Below, piece after piece: positions 55,807-64,000 of a stretch of DNA of 64,000 nucleotides; the first letter of the stretch is position 1, and each line of letters opens with the position of its first letter. The stretch is from Acanthopleuribacter pedis. Its GTDB lineage: Bacteria; Acidobacteriota; Holophagae; Acanthopleuribacterales; Acanthopleuribacteraceae. Where the stretch lies: contig NZ_JAFREP010000005.1 in assembly GCF_017377855.1 (NCBI RefSeq), positions 62,001-126,000 on the forward strand. Direction: 5' to 3'. A program made the translations under genes and the position numbers. Below the pieces are notes generated by a model. The model saw only the letters and a list, made by a program, of their open reading frames with translations. It made no database searches and was not told where the DNA came from.

Positions 55807-58800
55807 ATGTTCGCGGGTTTGATACGGTATTGGTGTTTGTGGCTGATGGTGGTGCCCTTGCTGCACGCCCGCACCGTTTTTCACTATCACTACGGTGCCC
55901 GCAACGGCTTGACCCAAAACACCGTGCGTTTGTTGCGTCAGGATCCAAGTGGGCAGGTGTGGGCCGGTACTTTGGCCGGTTTGTCGCGTTTCGACGGGCG
56001 CCATTTCTGGAATTTCTCCCACGGCAACGGCTTTGAGAACCATCCCGTTCGCGATGTGGCATGGTTGGGCGACCGCCGCTTGGCGTTGACCGCCAACGGG
56101 GAAGTTTTTGAGATCGGGCTGAACCGCGCCACCCGCATTCCCCTGGCTGCGCGGGTTCATGCGCTGATTCGTGGCGAGGATCGTCTGTTGCTACTGACAA
56201 CCGAGGCCTTGGTTGATTTCGGCTCGGACACCCGTTACCCGTTGGGCGAAGGGGTGAATCCCGCGCTCACCTTTGCGTTTTTCACCCACCAGCTCGGCAG
56301 CGATTTGTTTTATTCCCTCGACGAACAGTTGTTTTGTTTTGACGGCCGCCGCGCACCTTTTTTGGTGAACCGTTTCGACGCGCCTATTGCCGGCTTGGTA
56401 ACCACGCCGAACCAGCGTCTGGGCGTGCTCAGCGGCAGCCAGGTTTTTGAGGCCGTCCCGGAGGTGGGGCCCGCTCATTTTCGCGTGTTGTACGAGGCCC
56501 CCGCGGAACTGGTGCCTACCTGTGCCGACGGCAACGGTCGTCAATTGCTGGTGGGTACGCGTGACGGCACCTACATCATTGTCGACGACGGTGGCACCCG
56601 CCGGTTGCGGGTGGGGTTGCCGCGCAAGGCTTTGGTCACCGTGTTGATTGACCGTGAGGGCAATTTTTGGGGCGGTTACGATTCCGGCGGCATGGTCTTG
56701 ATTCCCAAGGTCAAATTTGAGTCGTTTACCTCAAAGGACGGTATCGGTTCGAGCGAGGCTTTTTATTTGGTTCACGATACCTTTCGTGGCGGCGTGTGGG
56801 TTGGTTCGCGCAACGGTGGCTTGGCCCATATTGGATCGGATCGCAAGGTGACCGCTTACGGTCGGGAGCAGGGTTTGCCTGCCGATCAGGTGCGTGAGGT
56901 GGCCCAAGCAAGCGACGGCCGGGTGCTGATTGGAACCCAAGACGGCACCGCCTTGATTCATCTGGATAACCGCGTGGCGGTTGTGACCCCGGATTGCGGA
57001 ATCATCGTTCGCACCTTCTACGAAACCGCCGACGGTGATCTTTTGGCCGGGGGTTTTGGCGGCGATCTGTTGATGATCCCGAGGGAAGGTGCGCCGCGGT
57101 GTTTGAATGGGATCGGCTTGCCCAAGCGTCAAGACGTGCGCCGCATTTTCGCTTTTGGTGAGCATCTCTACGTTGGCACCAATTCCGGCCTGTATCGGTC
57201 CGAAAAAGAACCCTTGGCTTTTTCCGCGGTTGGCGAACTCATGGGTGTTGACGTGGTCGATTACCTGATTGAGAGCGAACATACGCTGTGGGTGGCAGGC
57301 CGCACCCAGGGTTTGTGGCGCTACGCCGAGGGCAAGTGGTATTCGGAGAAGGAAGGCTTGGAGAACCGGCTGCGCGGTTTGTTCCAGGATCCACTGGGTC
57401 GGGTTTGGGTGGCGGGTGCACATGCCGTTTACTTGCGTGACGGGGGTTGGCGCAAAATATCCACCGAGCAAGGGCTCAACTCGGACGATATTTATCTGGT
57501 GGGTTTCGACACCTTGGGCCAGACCTGGATCGGTACCAATCGCGGCCTCAATTTATTGGCCCACGATGTGGTGATCGATTCCTTTGATTACCGCGAGGGT
57601 TTGGCTGACGACGAACTCAACGCCTCGGGATTTGTCATCGACGAGGACAACAACGCCTGGTTCTGCACCATGGGCGGGGTGAGCGTGATCCAGCCACGTG
57701 ACATCCCCCGCAACGAGGTGGAACCGCTGACGCGGATCGCCGCCTATACCCACGGCAGCTGGAGCGAATTCGACCAAATGCGCTGGCACCCCTTCGAAGG
57801 AACTGATGAGGAGCCGGTTACCTTCGCCCCGGAAAACAATGCGCCGCGTTTTTACCTGTCGTCTTCCTGCTACAGCAACGCCGGCAACGTGCGTTACCGC
57901 ACCATGCTGACCCGCAACGGTCGCATCGTGAAGGATTGGAGCAAACCCCAAGCAAGGCATTGGGTTTCTTTCTCCCATTTGGCGCCGGGCGACTACGTCC
58001 TCAGCGCCAAAAGCAGCAATAACGACGGCTTGTGGTCCGCGCCGGTCAGCCGTCGCTTCCGTGTGGACGCGACGCTGATGCAGAGCCCGGTGTTGCGTGG
58101 GGTCGCCGTGTTGTTGGTGCCGACCTTGTTTGGCTTTTTGTTTTACCGCCAACGGACCCGCCACAAACGCCGCCAAAAAATGTTGGAAGACCGCTTGGCC
58201 GCCCAAGCCAAGGAGTTAGCGGCCGCGACCCGTGAAATCTCCGAACTGGCGCTGCTTGATCCGCTGACCGGCCTACAGAGCACGCGGTATTTCGAAACGC
58301 GCATCGATCAGGACGTGAGCCTGGTGTTGCGCCGCTTCGAACGTTCGGACACAACCGAGGACTTCGACCTTTTTGGTCTGGGGTTTTTCCTGATCAATCT
58401 GGATGCCTTCGGCGAAATCAACCGCATCCACGGCGACGAGGTCGGCAACCTGGTACTGCGCGAGGTGGCACAACGCCTGCGCAAAACCGTGCGCGAGAGC
58501 GACACCCTGGTACGTTGGAGTGGCGACCAATTCCTTCTCGTTTCCCACGAGACGTCTCCCGGCACCGCGGCGGCGCTGGCCCTACGCCTGCACCGCGTCC
58601 TGGTTGAGCGTCCGATCCTGGTTGCCGACGCCCCGCTTACGCTGTGTTGTTCGCTGGGGTTCGCGCTGTTCCCGTTCCATTGGGAAGCCCCGGATCGCGT
58701 CACCTGGGAGCAAGTCATCGCGCTGGCTCACGGCGCGCTGCAATTACGCGAGTCACGCGAGGGCCTGGCCTTCATCGGTGTGCAAGGCACGACCCCGGAC

Positions 58801-58887
58801 CTAACCGACAAGCAAATATGCGCCATGATCGAGGACCCGGCCCACGGCGAACGCGAAAACTGGCTCCGTGTTATCGACTCGGTTTAG
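55807..58887 (+). CDS. Reg_prop/Y_Y_Y sensor with C-terminal degenerate GGDEF domain
   Basis: 1026 residues. Signal or anchor helix (about 5-20), then a long periplasmic two-propeller region (about 25-680) with Reg_prop-like repeats such as GLTQNTVRLLRQDPSGQVWAG and GLNSDDIYLVGFDTLGQTWIG. A Y_Y_Y-like domain (about 690-755), one membrane helix (about 762-782), a short coiled coil and a GGDEF domain follow. The signature loop reads SGDQF (RWSGDQFLLV, near 903) instead of GGDEF, so cyclase activity is doubtful; it may bind GTP or c-di-GMP instead. Ligand unknown. ATG follows GGGGAG. Confidence 0.88.
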   Translation: MFAGLIRYWCLWLMVVPLLHARTVFHYHYGARNGLTQNTVRLLRQDPSGQVWAGTLAGLSRFDGRHFWNFSHGNGFENHPVRDVAWLGDRRLALTANGEVFEIGLNRATRIPLAARVHALIRGEDRLLLLTTEALVDFGSDTRYPLGEGVNPALTFAFFTHQLGSDLFYSLDEQLFCFDGRRAPFLVNRFDAPIAGLVTTPNQRLGVLSGSQVFEAVPEVGPAHFRVLYEAPAELVPTCADGNGRQLLVGTRDGTYIIVDDGGTRRLRVGLPRKALVTVLIDREGNFWGGYDSGGMVLIPKVKFESFTSKDGIGSSEAFYLVHDTFRGGVWVGSRNGGLAHIGSDRKVTAYGREQGLPADQVREVAQASDGRVLIGTQDGTALIHLDNRVAVVTPDCGIIVRTFYETADGDLLAGGFGGDLLMIPREGAPRCLNGIGLPKRQDVRRIFAFGEHLYVGTNSGLYRSEKEPLAFSAVGELMGVDVVDYLIESEHTLWVAGRTQGLWRYAEGKWYSEKEGLENRLRGLFQDPLGRVWVAGAHAVYLRDGGWRKISTEQGLNSDDIYLVGFDTLGQTWIGTNRGLNLLAHDVVIDSFDYREGLADDELNASGFVIDEDNNAWFCTMGGVSVIQPRDIPRNEVEPLTRIAAYTHGSWSEFDQMRWHPFEGTDEEPVTFAPENNAPRFYLSSSCYSNAGNVRYRTMLTRNGRIVKDWSKPQARHWVSFSHLAPGDYVLSAKSSNNDGLWSAPVSRRFRVDATLMQSPVLRGVAVLLVPTLFGFLFYRQRTRHKRRQKMLEDRLAAQAKELAAATREISELALLDPLTGLQSTRYFETRIDQDVSLVLRRFERSDTTEDFDLFGLGFFLINLDAFGEINRIHGDEVGNLVLREVAQRLRKTVRESDTLVRWSGDQFLLVSHETSPGTAAALALRLHRVLVERPILVADAPLTLCCSLGFALFPFHWEAPDRVTWEQVIALAHGALQLRESREGLAFIGVQGTTPDLTDKQICAMIEDPAHGERENWLRVIDSV

Positions 58888-58913
58888 CATAAAAACTGAG
58901 TGAATTTTATAAT
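58884..58913 (+). promoter_or_regulatory. Promoter candidate for the TerB genes
   Basis: TTAGCA, 18-base spacer, TATAAT. It begins at the end of the sensor gene and gives a leader of about 170 bases. Confidence 0.45.
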
Positions 58914-59091
58914 TTGCAAACGAAGTCTTGTTTTCGTAAACTTTGGTTTCGTTTTCTTTTTCTATTTTGCTTTGATGGGTGTTTTGGGTTTCATATCGTC
59001 GGTTCGTTTGTGACTTCGCTTTCGTCAGCGTGCAAGGCGTCTGGTGAAGCCTCGTTGGTTTTGGGCCCGTTATGAAAGCGGAAGGTGTTCA

Positions 59092-62040
59092 ATGGATTTA
59101 CTAATCGGATTGGCGGTTATTGGCTTTTTTGTCTTTGGCGTGATTTTTCTTTTTGTCAGCGCACTCGTGATTTTGTGGCGGATGTTGGGACATTTCCTGC
59201 GCATGCTGAGCAGTCTTTCCGAGGAGCAACCGAAACCGAATCGTCGTCCTCGCCGCCAGGTGGCTGAGAGGAGTGGCGCCTCGATAGCGATCCAAGTCAT
59301 TGAGGACGAGGCGGATTTGCTGAGAAGTTATTCCGAGGAGCAACCGAAGCCGAATCGTCAACCGAATCGTCGTCCTCACCGCCAGGTGGCTGAGGCGGCG
59401 AGTGGCGCCTCGATAGCGATCCGAGTCATTGAGGACGAGACGGATTTGCTGAGAAGTTATTCCGAGGAGCAACCGAAGCCAAACCGTCGTTCCCACCACG
59501 AGGTGACTGAGACGAGTGGCGCCTCGATAGAGATCCAAGTCATTGAGGACGAGGCGGATTTACTGAGCAATCTTTCCGAGGAGCAACCGAAGCCAAATCG
59601 TCGTTCCCACCACGAGGTGACTGAGACGAGTGGCGCCTCGATAGAGCTCCAAGTCATTGAGGACGAGGCGGATTTACTGAGCAATCTTTCCGAGGAGCAA
59701 CCGAAGCCAAATCGTCGTTCCCACCACGAGGTGGCTGAGAGGGGTGGCGCCTCGATAGAGCTCCAAGTCATTGAGGACGAGGCGGATTTACTGAGTATCC
59801 TTTCTGAGGAGCAACCGAAGCCGAAGCATCGTTCTCAGCACGAGGTGACTGAGACGAGTGGCGCCTCTATAGAGATCCAAGTCATTGAGGACGAGGCGGA
59901 TTTGTCCCCGGTTTCCTCCAGGAACGATCATGCTGTTCAATGGTACGGGCTTGGCGATTTGGTGACGTTTCATGGTGTTGAAATCAGGGATCCGCTCATT
60001 TACTTCGGTTCGCAAAGGATTTCAAGAGGGAAAGATTATCGCTATGAGCCAAGTGTTGTTAATCCCAACCTAAAAGTGCGGATGCCCACGTCGGCTTATG
60101 AAAGCGGGCAAGATTATATTGATTATTGGCCCAGTTACCGTTATTTGTCTTCATCCGGGCGCGGTCATTACTTGCGATGGCTCTCGACTGGAAGAGCTGA
60201 ACCGGATATCGATATCGGTTATGTTTTTCTTTTCTTTTATGGTTTGGAGCGACGGCTATTGGTCGATAAACCACAAGGTGAATTACCGGTAGAAGAATAC
60301 GTTGCAATCATAGAAGAAGTAGAACGTTTGATAAAAGCCTATCCTGACAATCATTCTTTCCAAAGTTATGCCAAACGATTATTGGCCTTTGACTGGATTA
60401 CTTCCAATTTTGAGAAACCCATTCCTCCGAATCTTGACCTGGGCGATCCGGGTTATTCCTTGTTGTTCGACGTACGTCTCGCAAAGTTAATTCGGGAAAA
60501 ACGACCCATTTCAGCGGACATGGTGCTCCATTGGTACCGGCATCATCCCGACTATTCTTTTCGGACACCCGCGCGCCGCTGTCGCGAAGTGTTCCGAATG
60601 CTTTTCGGTCTGCGTTATCAGGAACAGTTTGGCGAAGGCATGATGCTTCGGCCGAATAAATCGCCCTTGGAGATTTTCTATCAGCCCGCAAGTTCGGGGT
60701 TAAAAGCTGTAACCTTTAAGCCGCCCACGCCGTTACCCGACCCGGGTAGGCTCAAAGCCCCGCTGAAAAAAGTGCATCTTTTGGTTGAATCCTGCACGAC
60801 CGAGTTGGAAGCCTACAGTCGTTTTCTTGCGCGAAAGAACCAGGATCCCGAAAGCTTAGCCGCGTTGGGTTTGTTGCCGGTTGACGTGTTACGGCGGAAA
60901 AAGACTTTTGCCGCGTTGGGTGCTCGTGTCAAAGCCTGGCTTGAAAAGACGGACGAACAGGGGTTGATTTCCATTGAGGACCTGTACCAACTATTAAAGG
61001 AACCCGCACCGGAAAAAGTCACCAAGAAAATGGTTCAAGGACTCGCCGGTTTTCTTGATCGACTCGGGTTTGGGATGGCACCGGACCCGCGCTACCATGT
61101 CGGCAATCTCAAATTAACCGATCAGGTTGTGTTGTTCAAAGAAGGTCATGGTACGGATTTCGCCCCCTCGGATGACTTTCGCATGATGGTGGTGATTCTG
61201 CGGTTGGGTGCCATTGTCAGCCAAATCGATGGGGATGTTTCGCCCGCTGAGGAAGCAATCCTTGCCAAGACCGTTGCCAATCATGAGGCTTTGACACCCA
61301 CGGAGAAGCGGTCTTTATCCGCGTTTCTTAGCTGGTGCATGCGCACACCTCAAAAAACCGCGGGGCTCAAGGCCGGCCTGGCCGCCTTGGGCGCATCGCA
61401 AAAAGAAGCCGTCGGCCACATTCTCATAACCGTGGCGTATGCGGACGGCGTGATTGACCCAAAAGAAATCAAACAGTTGGAAAAGCTCTACACCACCCTC
61501 GGTCTCGACAAGGCACAGGTAACCACGGACTTGCACGCCTTGGCCGCCGCTCATGAGCCCGTAGCCGTGAATCGCCCCGATGCGCCCGTCGGCCTTGCCG
61601 TACCGGCGCCGAAAAAGAAGGATATTCCCGTCGAGGGGTTCCGTTTGAATGAAGAGCTGGTGCGCTTGCGTCGCGAAGAAACCCATCAGGTCAAAAGTGT
61701 TCTTGAGGACATTTTCGGAGACGGGCCGGAAGAAGAGGCGGAATTGACCGAACCGCCGGCGTCCGTTGTTAAAGATCAGCTCGCGCCCTCAATCCCGGGT
61801 GGGTTGGATGCCGCCCACCAACAATTATTTGAGCGGCTGGTGAGCCAAGCCTGTTGGTTGGGTGACGATTTCGACGCTCAGGTGAAAGCTTTTGGTTTGA
61901 TGCGCAACGGCGCTGTTGAAGTGATCAATGAATGGGCTTTTTCCGTGGTTGAGGCGCCGCTTGTTGAAGATGAAGGCGATACCGTTTACATCGACCAAGA
62001 TATTGCCGCGGAAATTCACCAAGGCGTCGGTGTCGGCTGA
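59092..62040 (+). CDS. Membrane-anchored TerB_N/TerB/TerB_C protein with six 38-residue repeats
   Basis: 982 residues. One N-terminal membrane helix (about 4-30), then six tandem copies of a 38-residue acidic/basic repeat (about 41-272; consensus includes SEEQPKPNRRSHHEV and GASIE.QVIEDEADLL). TerB_N-like domain next (about 280-540: WYGLGDLVTFHG, RRLLVDKP), a linker, a TerB domain (about 700-830) with the acidic motifs QIDGDVSPAEEA and YADGVIDPKEI, and a TerB_C-like end. This domain trio occurs in stress- or conflict-related systems; the function is unknown. GGAAGG seven bases before the ATG. The next gene is a paralogue. Confidence 0.83.
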   Translation: MDLLIGLAVIGFFVFGVIFLFVSALVILWRMLGHFLRMLSSLSEEQPKPNRRPRRQVAERSGASIAIQVIEDEADLLRSYSEEQPKPNRQPNRRPHRQVAEAASGASIAIRVIEDETDLLRSYSEEQPKPNRRSHHEVTETSGASIEIQVIEDEADLLSNLSEEQPKPNRRSHHEVTETSGASIELQVIEDEADLLSNLSEEQPKPNRRSHHEVAERGGASIELQVIEDEADLLSILSEEQPKPKHRSQHEVTETSGASIEIQVIEDEADLSPVSSRNDHAVQWYGLGDLVTFHGVEIRDPLIYFGSQRISRGKDYRYEPSVVNPNLKVRMPTSAYESGQDYIDYWPSYRYLSSSGRGHYLRWLSTGRAEPDIDIGYVFLFFYGLERRLLVDKPQGELPVEEYVAIIEEVERLIKAYPDNHSFQSYAKRLLAFDWITSNFEKPIPPNLDLGDPGYSLLFDVRLAKLIREKRPISADMVLHWYRHHPDYSFRTPARRCREVFRMLFGLRYQEQFGEGMMLRPNKSPLEIFYQPASSGLKAVTFKPPTPLPDPGRLKAPLKKVHLLVESCTTELEAYSRFLARKNQDPESLAALGLLPVDVLRRKKTFAALGARVKAWLEKTDEQGLISIEDLYQLLKEPAPEKVTKKMVQGLAGFLDRLGFGMAPDPRYHVGNLKLTDQVVLFKEGHGTDFAPSDDFRMMVVILRLGAIVSQIDGDVSPAEEAILAKTVANHEALTPTEKRSLSAFLSWCMRTPQKTAGLKAGLAALGASQKEAVGHILITVAYADGVIDPKEIKQLEKLYTTLGLDKAQVTTDLHALAAAHEPVAVNRPDAPVGLAVPAPKKKDIPVEGFRLNEELVRLRREETHQVKSVLEDIFGDGPEEEAELTEPPASVVKDQLAPSIPGGLDAAHQQLFERLVSQACWLGDDFDAQVKAFGLMRNGAVEVINEWAFSVVEAPLVEDEGDTVYIDQDIAAEIHQGVGVG
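59214..59910 (+). repeat. Six direct repeats of a 114-bp coding unit
   Basis: In-frame tandem copies, mostly exactly 114 bp apart; the second is about 15 bp longer. Copies 3-5 are nearly identical in DNA, pointing to recent expansion or gene conversion. Confidence 0.92.
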
Positions 62041-62112
62041 GTGTTCCGAAAATGCGTGAGAGGCGCGTGCCTGCTCAAATCTGTTGGCGCGGTTAATCTG
62101 AAAAATGCTTAA

Positions 62113-64000
62113 ATGTGGCTGCCGATCCACCCGGTATTGAGGTTCAGCCATCCAGGTGGGCCGGATGGAATTGAGGAGGGCATTATCGCAACCAAACGAA
62201 CCCAAAAGCCTCCGAAACCGGCTTCAAAAATTGAGACACATCTGGGTTACTTTAAGGTTTCCTTCTACCAAGATAGGCGGGCGCCGATTCTGCCCGCAAC
62301 CTATCCGCCAAATAAGGCAAAGTGGGTGATGCCAGGGGAAAAAGTTACCGTAGAAGGGATCGTGATTGAAGCCGGGTTTTTATATGTGGGAAGCCTGCTT
62401 CGGGGGCGGAGTTACTATGAAAATGACGGTTGTCTTGTTAATCCATCTTTGCCGATTAAAGCCGATCCCACCGGGGTACAGGCTTCATTAGGCTACTTTG
62501 TTGATCGACTGTATGAACATACTTGCCCGGAACGGCGCTGGGCTTTTTTGCAATGGAATGCCGGTGGGCGTAAAGATCCCGATGTTCAAAATGACAGCTT
62601 GGCCATTTTTTTGGCCGGGTTGGAGCGGCGATTAATGATTGATCGCTTGTATGGGGAAGTGAGTACCGTGGAACGGTATGCGCTTCTTGATGAATTGGTT
62701 CGTCTTATGTCCTTATACCAATCCCATTCCCACTTTGTTGAGTGCGCCGCGGAACTCCTTGTGATTGACTGGCTCTTGGCCGGTGGGGATCTGTCCACCT
62801 GTTCGGTTTACGACAAATTGGAAAACTTCCAAATTGGCGCCCGTGAATTCCAAATTCAGTTGGCGTTTACCATCAGTAAACGGATGCCCCTGCGTGGCGA
62901 AACAATGCTGCGCTGGCTTGCGGTTGAGAACCCTCATTGGTTAAAGGGGCCCGTGGTTCGGTGTCCCGTCGCCTTCAGAAAGTTGTTTACCCAACGTTTT
63001 GACGCGACTTTTGGACAAGGTTTGGTCGTCAAACCCTGCAGGACCCCGCTGGTGATTGAGCTTGAACCCATGAATGATGCCGTGGATGTGCTTTCCCTGG
63101 AGCACCATCCACCTTTACCGGACCCCTCCGAGCTGAGGCAGCCTTGGGTTCAGGTGTACCCAATCTTTGAATCTTGTTTGAAGGACCTGGATGCTTACAG
63201 CCGTTATCTCGGGCGTGAAGGTGCCAAAGGCTTTTCCCTTTTCGGCTTAAGTTACCTACCCCCGGAGCTTACAGCCGAATTTAAGCAGGGTCGCGAGGTG
63301 TTGGTGCGGCTTCAGCAATGGTTTCAAAGCAAAGAAACGTACCAAATGATTCGCCTTGATGATCTGTACCGTGAATTCGGTGAGGTCGTCTTTGAAAAAG
63401 TTTTGAAGCAGCGGCTCATTCGGTTGGCACATTTATGCGATCTACTTGGTTATGGGATAGCCCCCGACCCACGCTTTCCGGTTTTTGCACCCTTTACCCA
63501 GGATCAATTTCTGTTGTTTGAGGGTGGTTTTGGCGCTGATTTCGAACCCTCTCGTGATTTTGAAGGAATGGTGCCTTTTGTTCGTATGGCCGCCATGCTT
63601 TGCCGGCCTGATCAAGATCTGGCGAATGTTATAGCGGGACCTGTTGTCCAAGCGCTTCGAGAACACCAGACATTAAGTGACGTGGAAAAACGTGGTTTGA
63701 CGGCCTATTTTCTCTGGTGTTTCCAAGCCGAACAAAAAACAAGGGGTCTTCGAGTCAGTCTGAAAAATATTGCCCTGGAGGAAAAGCACCAATTCGGGCG
63801 AAAGCTGTTGGTTTACGCGCATTTGGGGCGTGGAATGAGTGCCAAGAAAATGAAGTTGTTGGAGCGGTTCTACGGCTTTTTGGGTTTGAAGAAGGATCAA
63901 GTGATTGCTGATTTGCATGATCTTACCAGCGCCGGCGAACCCATGCTTGTTGCCAACGCGGGCGCCGCGACAGGGTATGCCATTCCTCGGCCCGTTGATG
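62113..64000 (+). CDS. Second TerB_N/TerB/TerB_C protein (3' end outside window)
   Basis: About 629 residues visible, open at the right edge. It parallels the C-terminal three-quarters of its upstream neighbour: AIFLAGLERRLMIDR, VYPIFESCLKDLDAYSRYL, LLGYGIAPDPRFPV, LERFYGFLGLKKDQVIADLH. It lacks the membrane helix and the 38-residue repeats. In its TerB part the acidic motifs are lost: CRPDQDLANVI and YAHLGRGMSAKK replace the DGD and ADGVIDPKE forms. ATG 62113 is the first start but has a poor ribosome site; a good GAGGAGG at 62173 precedes only rare start codons (ATT, ATC). Tandem duplication followed by divergence is the simplest explanation. Confidence 0.78.
   Translation, partial: MWLPIHPVLRFSHPGGPDGIEEGIIATKRTQKPPKPASKIETHLGYFKVSFYQDRRAPILPATYPPNKAKWVMPGEKVTVEGIVIEAGFLYVGSLLRGRSYYENDGCLVNPSLPIKADPTGVQASLGYFVDRLYEHTCPERRWAFLQWNAGGRKDPDVQNDSLAIFLAGLERRLMIDRLYGEVSTVERYALLDELVRLMSLYQSHSHFVECAAELLVIDWLLAGGDLSTCSVYDKLENFQIGAREFQIQLAFTISKRMPLRGETMLRWLAVENPHWLKGPVVRCPVAFRKLFTQRFDATFGQGLVVKPCRTPLVIELEPMNDAVDVLSLEHHPPLPDPSELRQPWVQVYPIFESCLKDLDAYSRYLGREGAKGFSLFGLSYLPPELTAEFKQGREVLVRLQQWFQSKETYQMIRLDDLYREFGEVVFEKVLKQRLIRLAHLCDLLGYGIAPDPRFPVFAPFTQDQFLLFEGGFGADFEPSRDFEGMVPFVRMAAMLCRPDQDLANVIAGPVVQALREHQTLSDVEKRGLTAYFLWCFQAEQKTRGLRVSLKNIALEEKHQFGRKLLVYAHLGRGMSAKKMKLLERFYGFLGLKKDQVIADLHDLTSAGEPMLVANAGAATGYAIPRPVD

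Noticed and set aside
59214-59910. CRISPR-like regularly spaced repeats
   Set aside because: The units are contiguous coding repeats of 114 bp without unique spacers, in frame within the TerB gene.

Overview
The window is about 57% GC by eye and comes from a Gram-negative bacterium: it has a lipid A kinase (LpxK), a DsbD-type periplasmic reductase, a secreted lytic polysaccharide monooxygenase and a surface protein ending in an IPTL-CTERM sorting signal. The mix of IPTL-CTERM, Calx-beta repeats, Reg_prop/Y_Y_Y/GGDEF sensor, TerB-family proteins, chitin-active enzyme and frequent TTG/GTG starts would fit a marine Acidobacteriota of the Acanthopleuribacter type. That placement is inference; no rRNA or marker tree is available here.

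Layout. 1-6.5 kb: LpxK (partial), a UbiD-family decarboxylase, an FHA protein and a protein with two HTH-like modules whose paralogue lies at 47.1 kb. 6.5-9.8 kb: a MITE-like element, then bioB-bioF-bioD. 10-16.2 kb: dsbD followed by a lasso peptide locus. It holds the B2 peptidase on the plus strand and, on the minus strand, the B1 recognition element, the cyclase, a 57-residue precursor and an HPr-kinase-like gene. The precursor matches the lasso leader pattern exactly in its Y, P, G and T positions, offers an 8-residue macrolactam (Ser1-Asp8) and ends in Ser, the residue that such kinases phosphorylate. 16.6-21.5 kb: a candidate sigma-54 promoter, a six-repeat Calx-beta IPTL-CTERM protein and a retropepsin-like protein. 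21.6-27.1 kb: an accessory Hsp70 operon (unknown 729-residue protein, J-like protein lacking HPD, GrpE-like, DnaK-like, zinc ribbon). 27.2-34.3 kb: a long inverted repeat, XdhC, TetR, MAPEG, methyltransferase, Pgi and an ABC exporter. 34.4-37.2 kb: lepA, yhbY, moaC. 37.4-44.1 kb: a phosphoesterase/beta-propeller protein, then a translationally coupled run of PqqD-like, HPr-kinase-like, NTP_transf_5-like and DUF115/Maf-like genes. 44.2-55.2 kb: LPMO, the second HTH-like paralogue, a DTW-domain tRNA enzyme, a TerB-like protein, an ECF sigma factor with a membrane partner, the glutathione-dependent formaldehyde pair and a ten-motif beta/gamma-crystallin protein. 55.4-64 kb: a repeat element, a large sensor with a degenerate GGDEF domain and two tandem TerB_N/TerB/TerB_C proteins, the second running off the window.

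The most distinctive content is the lasso locus with its probable C-terminal phosphorylation. The second kinase/PqqD/nucleotidyltransferase operon 24 kb away carries enzyme types known from tailored lasso clusters but has no visible precursor or cyclase. Several intergenic regions carry inverted-repeat elements, at least two of which are members of one dispersed family.
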